From: Apricaphanius iberus | Taxonomy: Eukaryota; Chordata; Actinopteri; Cyprinodontiformes; Aphaniidae | Reading direction: 5' to 3' | NCBI GenBank assembly: GCA_028564705.1 | Contig: JAPXFQ010001349.1 | Span: forward strand, 364,001 to 428,000 | Length of the DNA: 64,000 bases | Part shown: one piece after another, positions 36,901 to 45,900 of the stretch | Position numbering within the stretch: position 1 is the stretch's first letter | Layout: each line of letters begins with the position of its first letter | The notes under the pieces: generated by a model | Database searches by the model: none | Seen by the model: only the letters and a program-made list of their open reading frames with translations | What the model was told of the DNA's origin: nothing | Translations under genes and position numbers: made by a program

Positions 36901-39900
36901 TTAAAACAGTGTGCCATAAATTAGAAAAACCTTTCTTTTCAAATAAAGCAAGAAACCAACATGCATTTTTCTTTTATGCTACTACATGTACAGTAAATTT
37001 TCCTGGACTAATATGATGTTGTATGGTACAGCAGTTACTCATCATGTTCGTGCTTTCTGCTTTAATCTCTGAAGGTGTCCAGCTGTAGGCTCCTCAAATT
37101 CAATTTACTAAACACAAACTAGCCATCCATCCGTTTAATTCAGTTGAGTATATGTTTAGACAGAAAACATGAGTGCCTTGAAAACCACAGCAACGTTCAA
37201 ATGTGTCTAAAAACAGATCCAAGACCGCAACACACACTATTTGCCATAACAGCACTGATGGGTAGTTATCCCTTTCGTATTTGTCATTAGTTTCTGCAAT
37301 AAATGTAAAAAATTATTTAAAATTAAGGTTTCTTAAGATTCCGGAATGAATCTTTTATCAGCTTCTTTTCCCTTCTTAACTACAGACCTTTCACAAAGTT
37401 TGCTTACATGTGTAAGGATACAGAAGAAATTATGTACCAATTTATTCTGGTTAAACAATGTAATGTTCTGCTGAATATTCAAAGCCTCCTGGTGTTAGCT
37501 GGAGTCTGTTGCAGAAAAAGTCACAAGGAGTCATAACCTGGCACATATTCAAGGGTTTGGAATACAGAGCTAACTAAAACATTTGATATGAGTCATTGTC
37601 TTGCAATCTGAAGATCTAAATGTGTAAACATTGTTTTAAATTCAAGCTCTTTGATAACATTTTTACTTTACTACAAAGATTGACTTGACTCAGTGAGTTA
37701 TCCACAATGAGGTAGTTTAGCTGAAAGGATGAAAAAAATACATTAAATAAACCATAGGTTAGTTGTTAAAAAGTTGTTTTAAAACACTTCTAAAATCCAA
37801 TCTCATGCAGTTCAAAAAGTCAAACATTTATATGAATATAAAATGTAGGGTTGCAATGATACCACAATATTTAAACCAATCCGATACCATTACTTAGATG
37901 TGAGCCCACAGTGTTTACGTGAACCCACAAATAATTCAGTACAGACAAGCCAATGAACCCCATATTCCCACCTTGAAATGGCCTGACAACAGCAGGAGCG
38001 ACACAGCCGACCCAGACCTCTAATTGGCCTCCAACAGGGTTAGATACATTTATTTGCCTCTTAGTATTTCTGCTTTCCCTCCATTGTTTTATATACTCTA
38101 CAGTTGACTGTGCATACATTTAAGCTCCACTGATGCAAAGCGCAAAAACAAAATCTTTAAAATCCTGCTGAAACATCAGCCATGGCCAAAGTATTTTTAA
38201 AATGGAAAAGTGACACATTTTCATGCTGTTGCTAGAAATAGTATAATTGTTATAATAATGTCTATAAAGTTTATATATTGCCATCTATATTATGATGGAA
38301 TGGAATAAAGAATATTTCTGCTTCAGTAATACTAAGAGTTTAACAGACTGACACATGCCTAATTAAAAGGACGTTCATTTGTTGGAACAGTAGGATTAGT
38401 GCTGTGAAATCGATTATCTGATCCTAAATTGATTCCTATAAAGATTCCAAAAGATCGATTTGAATGTCCAAAGATCGATTGAACCTTTTACCGTTGTCTG
38501 CCCTCTTTACAGCCGAAGTAGGAAATGAAAGATCAGACAGGGATTTGAAGTCTTAGCTGTTAAAGAGTTATACAGTTTTCCCCAGCAAACTCTAACCCCA
38601 CCAAATTTTGAGTCAATGAATTCAGACATGTGAACTAGGTGTGAAGAAATGTAAACATGTCAGACATTAGCAGTAGGCTACTGTTAGCCTAGCGCAAAAT
38701 TTGAAAACGCCAGAGGTAGGCTGCGCCGCTACACCATTTTTGGTTCAGAACAAACAGAAAGATCAACCTGACAGAAGCAACACAATTTGCAAGTCTGCCA
38801 AATGGAGGTGAAGTGGTGTGGTTTGGTGTGACTTCAACTCGCACCAAAATTGTCTGGGTGAGTATAGGAGTGTATTGCATGCTAAAAATAAGGTCCAGGT
38901 TGAAAAATATGGTACTTATCCTTTAACATTGTCTAAGCAGAAAAGGAACAATTCTTGGATTCAAAGCTTGCCCAACAAGCCCTGCAGGCAACGAAGAAGC
39001 ACTTCCGAGACACCACTAACTCTGGGGGGGGGATTGTAGCAGCTATGACTAACAAAACATTGGATAAATAAAGGGAATTTTGTGGCAGAAAATGCCTTAT
39101 TTAGAGGCGGCAGTTCACGTGCCCTCAGGACAACCCTTTAACTTGTGGCAGATGCCAACAATATCATAAAAATATATAACCAGCAAAAAACCTTTGATTT
39201 ATTATGTTGGAATTTTCTATCAGATTATAGATGAATATCTGTTATTGTTTTAAAGGATGGTATACTATAAGTCATCTTTCTCTGTGTGCTCCTTTTTAAT
39301 TTTGAGCAACTGTCCCTTTAAAGGTCCCTGTCAAGGACAACTGAATGTCTCAACTAAGGAAACTTCATCCAAGGATCAAGAAAAATACAAATTACAAAAA
39401 AAAAAAGGAAATTATTATAACTGTAACTCAACAATCTCTAAAAAAAAAGAAACAGAACAACATGAATAGACAAGAGAAAACCCTCAAAATTCTTTATGGT
39501 ATCTCCCAAAAGTAAAAAATGCCTTTTTACCAAGAGAGCTAATTAATTTGAACAAACAAGGTAGTCTCTCCACACATCTGAAAGCCCTTTTTGTCCTGTA
39601 ATAACCTCAATAGTGCACCCTAGGGAAACACATGCATCCACATACAGAGTTTGAAATCCATCCCTGCTGTCCTCTACGAGGACTGTTGCTTCAGCTGGAG
39701 GGACAAAGTAACAGCAACCCTGCAGAATCCACATGGTGACCTCTATAAGGATGATATTTTTTTAAGACCCGGCCTTTTTAAAATAGTTTTTAAAATGCAG
39801 TGTTTCCTACCCATGATGCATTTAGCTGAAAATTGCAGCTCCTACAATCTTGCACAAAATTTCAATGTGATGCTAGTAAGTGCTTTAAAGTGAGCTGAGG

Positions 39901-42900
39901 GGCACTGCAGCCTTGGACTTGGCACATGACATTTCTGGGACAGTGGAGAGGTGCTCCATACATAAACTAAGTAAACTATAACCTGAATAGTCTCATTTAT
40001 TAAAAGCCCCTCCTCTTCCTGCACTCATATTATCATGAGGCTGGAAAACTGCTTTCTTCGTTGACTTTGGCTATTGAGAGTCAGTGAGACATGTCGTGGC
40101 AAGCGGTTGGACGGAAATTAGTTTAGAATGTATGTACACACTCTTCACAAACAGTGATATTAAATTAAGCTGACAGAAATGAAATATTGATAGAGTATCC
40201 TTATGTAACATAAAATACAGTGATGGCTTGACAATCTATAGATTCACATATAAACCGGTGAATCTGACTGAGATAGTGCTTAATCAAATTTAACAGGAAG
40301 ACAAATACACTCCACATCTACATGTCAAGTTAATTCACAGTTTAAGTTTGCTGGCAGCTGTATTTTTTATCAAGTTTTCTGATTTGTTACATAACATTTC
40401 AGCTCCAAAAAGCCCAATAGCAAGCTGAGAGAATGTATATCAGTACCTATTCTGACACAGAAGGACATGCTTAGACCAAAACTATGGATGTGATTCTAGT
40501 TTGTATCATGGAAGAAGAAAGGCAGTCTGACTAAATGGCCTAGTTGACCAATGTAAATGTACATGCAAATGTCAGACAAAGGAAAGAGAGTAGACTCAGC
40601 ATATAAGCCATCCATGTTTAAACCAATGGCTGGTGCAGTATTCACTTTGCTGCTAAACACTTATAGAAGAATTGGGGGGAAGATGCAAAGAAATTTTAGA
40701 CATTAAAAGTCAACATGATTTTTATAGACTTTTTACACACGCAAATCTTCTTAAAACTGTGGCATGCATTTCCATTCAGCCTCCTTTTTCCTATTACCAT
40801 TTAATAAAATTCCGTCAAACAGAGCCCTTTGAGAAGTCCCAAAATTATTAAACAGAGTGTATCTATTGGCATACAATCTAATTATAAATATAGCTCTTCT
40901 GTGAAGGTCTCTGAGGTTTAGTTGGAAACAAAAAGCATCATGAAGACCCAGGAAAAGAGCACATGGGTCAGGGATAAAACCCATCCTCACATAAAGTAAT
41001 GGATGGTGTGGACATTCGTTCAATCAACAGGGACAAGGAAGTTGGTAAGTATTGACTGAAAAACAGAAATAACCTACAAACACAGAATACATGCAAATGA
41101 TATTTTTTAAAGGATTATGCATTACATCTTTGCAGCATAAGCATACTTCTACATCCCATCTACTTGTGGGGACATTTTACAGACGAATATCAAGAGAATC
41201 AGAGAAACACACCTGTCTGCAAAAGATGATGTACAGATGTAATTAACACATGAAAAAGCAAACAAAGGGAAGTAACATAGCAGTCCCCTTGCAATGTTCA
41301 GTTTTTCTAAATATCAAATGTATAGAATGTATACATGTATCAAATGTTATATGAGTTTAATCTTATGACTGAATAAAATTTTATCTATAGCCAAATGTTA
41401 TCTGTAGCCTATAAATTCACTAGAAAAGCGGAAAATGACTGCTCTCTGCTAATATAAAAATTTAATGTGAAATATATTAACATAAATTAGCAAAATTTAC
41501 TTGAAAAAGCACAATTAATATTGAGTGTAGATGTGAGAAGGTTGATATTAGTAGCTTCCATCCATCCAACCATCCATCCATCCTATTCTATACAGGGTGG
41601 CTGGTGCCTGTCTCCTGCAATCACCAGCCGTGTGACAAATATCTGACCTTGACATCACACTGGACAGCTCACCAGTTGGTTGTTGGGCAACACAGAGACA
41701 CAGGAAAAACAACTATGCAAGCACACACTGCCATTTAACAGGCCTATTACCCTAACAGTATTTTTTATTTATTTTTATTTTTTTTTGCACTGTGGGAGAA
41801 AGCATTAATACCTGGAGGGAACCCTTACATGCACAGGGAGAACATTCAAACTCCATACAGAAAGACCCCAGCCCAGGATTCAAATCCAGAACCTTGAATA
41901 TTATTAGCATTTCCAATTAAAAGGAAGATATGCTGTACATTAGATGAAAACCCAACAGATGTGGACAGTTGAATAACGTTCTTAGGGAGCCACAACATGT
42001 CTTTGGTGAAACACTTATTACACCCGCTAAGTGCCAACAGCTGAGTGAATAAAATTCAACATTTGACCTCTTCATTCTTGTACGTGGCTATAGAAATGGA
42101 CTTAAACAGTAGAAAATACAGCTGCTAATATCCAACCAGATTTTAGAATTACCCTATAAAAATGAAACATTTAAACCACAATTTGATTCAGGATACTAAT
42201 CACAGATGGACACCTGAGTATAACGGCTTTGCAATATGTTTTCAACTTAAAGACAACATACAATGGAGTATCGAAAAAAAGCATATTTACTCTGAATGGC
42301 TCACATGCTCTGCTAAGACACCTAAAGCGTTGCTGAAGCACCTTCTAAAACTAGTACACCTGTATTTGATATAATAATTACTTCAGCTATCTTTACATCT
42401 ACTCATTTTGTTCACCACATTCTCTCTCTCAGGTTGATTTGCATTAGCAAACATTTAGAGCACCATGACTATATGAGAAGTTTCACAATATAGTTCAGCA
42501 GTGGTGAATGGGTCACACACTTGCTATGCCCTCTCAGGCTTCGAGGGAAGAGAAATTAACTTCTCCGTAGGTCCCGCCCCATCGCCTCATCCGAGGGCCT
42601 TCACCAATGATTACAGTCCAGTGTGGGGAGATTACAGCCTATTAGCACAAAGGCGGATGATCAATAGTAACCTTACTGCTGTATATGATGTATACATTAT
42701 TCATCTAAAAAGAACGGTCTCAGCTTTCTCTGTAAAAGCAATTTACCCTTGATTTACAGTTTTACTTGCACCCATGTGTGTCCCGTTTTTGCTTTATCTT
42801 TTTTAGACAATACTTGCTCATCATTATTTCTTGTTGCAATTCTGAACTCAGCTTGTTCCTGCCTTCTTCTCTGTCAATCTCATGGACACTGTACCATCCA

Positions 42901-45900
42901 ATTCCTGACACACAAAAAAGCACGTCTTTTTGTGCTTTATTGATGCAGCACAGCTGGTAACTGTCATCATCAAATGTGAAATAAAAAATAAGCCACAAGA
43001 AACAGAAAATGCATATTAAGGACTAAAATAAGCAGCAGAAGGCATTTCCAAACTAGGATGCAAGCGAAAGAATAAAGGATGACAAGGAAACAAGATCTCT
43101 GGAAGCTTTAACTGAAGTGCAATAAAGAAGCTGTGGTCTAAGCAGCAGCACTTACAGGGGTGTCCAGGAGCCGCTGAGGTGTAAAGCGTGCCTGGTAGGT
43201 GTGTGTAAGTATGTGAGAGAGAGTGCATAAATGTTTGTGGTGTCTCATCAGGCGGATATCGCATCACACTCTGCAGACCGGTGATTACCTACCAATTTAC
43301 ACCAGCTAGATTAAGCTGAGGCAAGCAAGAGCAGTGCAGTGAAGGAGCACTTCGGCTCAGCTTGGGCCTCGCTGGCTTCCGTATCACACCACTCTGAGCT
43401 CGACAGACGCTGCACGCTCTTGCCACACCCCTTCCTTCCTCCCTCCCATCTACCTCCCTTCACCACTCTCTCCATCTCTGACACAGTATACACAGGCTCA
43501 CCTTCACTGCATGAAAAATGATACACAGCCACATGCTAGGTCGTACATAGTGACAAAGAACAAGCATGATCGCACACGTACATCCATGCAAATGATGCCT
43601 TCCAGTCTAATCTCCAGGGCACACATTCAATCAAATTGCAGAGTCACATCACTTGAGGCAGTGCTCTTTTTGATTTGACTATCAAATCAGAACAAACACC
43701 TTTGAAAATCTTAAATCTGGCAGCATCTATGTAACCTGAACATATTACTAATTTTTTATGTTATTTTGAACGTAAACAATTAAATATCAGTTGAAAAAAA
43801 CCTATGTTGTAAGGCTTTTTATGTCTTCAGTTTGATACAAACAAGTATTTTGGGCTGAGCTGGTGCCTATCGTCTCACACAAGGAGGAAAAATGGGCACG
43901 GAATGCTGAAACAGCAAAATGGCCCTCAGACAGAGAGCTGTCTTATGGCCCTGAGAGCATACTGTCTGACCACTAATTATAAGTTGATATAATTGATTGA
44001 ATCCAAGAGAAATTTTTTAAAAGTAGATATTGTACTGGAGCACTATTACTGTCTTGTCTAATGGATGCGGTGATGTTGCCTTTACTACTACAATGAAATA
44101 TTGAGGAAGGAAAAATACTTGGATTACATGCTGCACAGGGTTACACTCAATGAAGATTACACTAAATTATTTAAACTGATGAGCAGCAGGGTGTCGGGAT
44201 AAGAGGGAAGGCGAAAGATGTCATGAGAACTTGTCCCTGAGGTCCCCTACCCTTCCTGTGCTATTGGACCCATACGGATTCTGCTGAGGCTAGATGGGTA
44301 CAAAGTGTGCCTGGACTCACAGTGGGCCTCTTTTATCAGACATACAGGTTATTTCGGCACCCCTATCAGCAAACTTCATTTGGTAATGTAAACAAAATGT
44401 AACATCAGTTTTTCAGAACTGACTGACCTGTTTGTATTCACATTTTGTGTTTTAAAAACATGAGAGGAATTGATTTATACCATTCACAATATTTAACAAT
44501 AATACATTTTTGGGATGATAATCTGGTTTAACTGATTTTATTTTTAGTGATGAGCCCCAAGTTCTTGAGGATGGAAGGCCTCCAAGCCAAGGCCCTAATC
44601 GTTAGCTCCTTCCACCCATTCCCTACTAAATTATTGCTTGACTGTTGCTGGGCTACTCTAAAACATTAAAATAAGTTCCAGTTAAAATAAATATGTAGTC
44701 AAAATTAAAAAAAATTAATAATAAAAAATTATCTGATTATGGGGCATATATAAATACACCTTAACTGTTCTATAAAAGGATCTATAGATGAGCCCACTCC
44801 GATGCAGTGCTAGTCTTAGCTCCTATAATTTATAATATAATTGTGGGGTTGCATTTTGGACTAATGCAAAGGATTCCCCACCTATCCAGATGGCCAATTC
44901 TTGTGTCGATGGCAGTAATTATTGAACTGATTTCACACTAGAAGTTTATGCGTATGGCAAAAAAAAAAGAGCTCAATTCAATTCAACAGAGTTTATTTAT
45001 ATAGATTCACAATAGATGTCATCTCAAGGCACTTTACAAAAAAAGTCAAGTTATAATCCATGGGCAGAGCTTGTGGGCTGTTCTGATTGGAATCAGCTGG
45101 CCTTAGAGTAAACACTCAGCTGCTCAGTATCTCCTTCCTTTAAAGATATTTTGATGTGAAAAATCAGAAACTTCAAGAGAGATTTTTGATTTGTAAAATA
45201 ATTTAGAGCGATGGAAGTTTTGTTGGGCTGTTACCGTAGTTACTGAGGAGAAACTCTTGAGTTCCACCAATGAGCAAGATGGCACTTCAGCAGAAAGAGG
45301 ACGCCAATTGTCAAAAAGAACGTTGCTTCATTATTAGGGTTTTTTAGCTTTTAACATCTTCTCTGCCATGGAGCATATAAGATTTGGAAATGTTGACAGA
45401 AGGCAGAAATTTACTAAATTTACAATTGGGATAAGACAAAGACTGCTGAAGTTGATTATACCAACATTTTTAATGGGATTAATAACTACCAAACAACAAA
45501 ACAAATTAAAAATGTCAGATTTATATGTTGTGGACTTTTGTTTCTCGTGAAATAGTACACTGCTTGTTTAATGGGCCGCTTTGGGAGGACTTTCCAGCAT
45601 GCAAGGGGACACCTTGCTTATGAACAATTACTGACAATTAGTAGCAGGAATGCTGGAAGTTAAAACTCTTCAAAAAAATCCTACTAACATTTTTTTTTTG
45701 CACTGATAGAGTATGGAAAGCTGATTTTTTTTTTAACCAAGGTATTTAGATTTAGTAGCTTTACAGCTGACAGGGATATGGATAAAGACAGAAAAATATA
45801 TTGTGAGATTTGATATGCCTCAATATTACTAATCTTGTAAATATAAAGGAGGGCATGGGTTTATGTGTACTAGGATAAAGACACACCCCTAAACCACTGT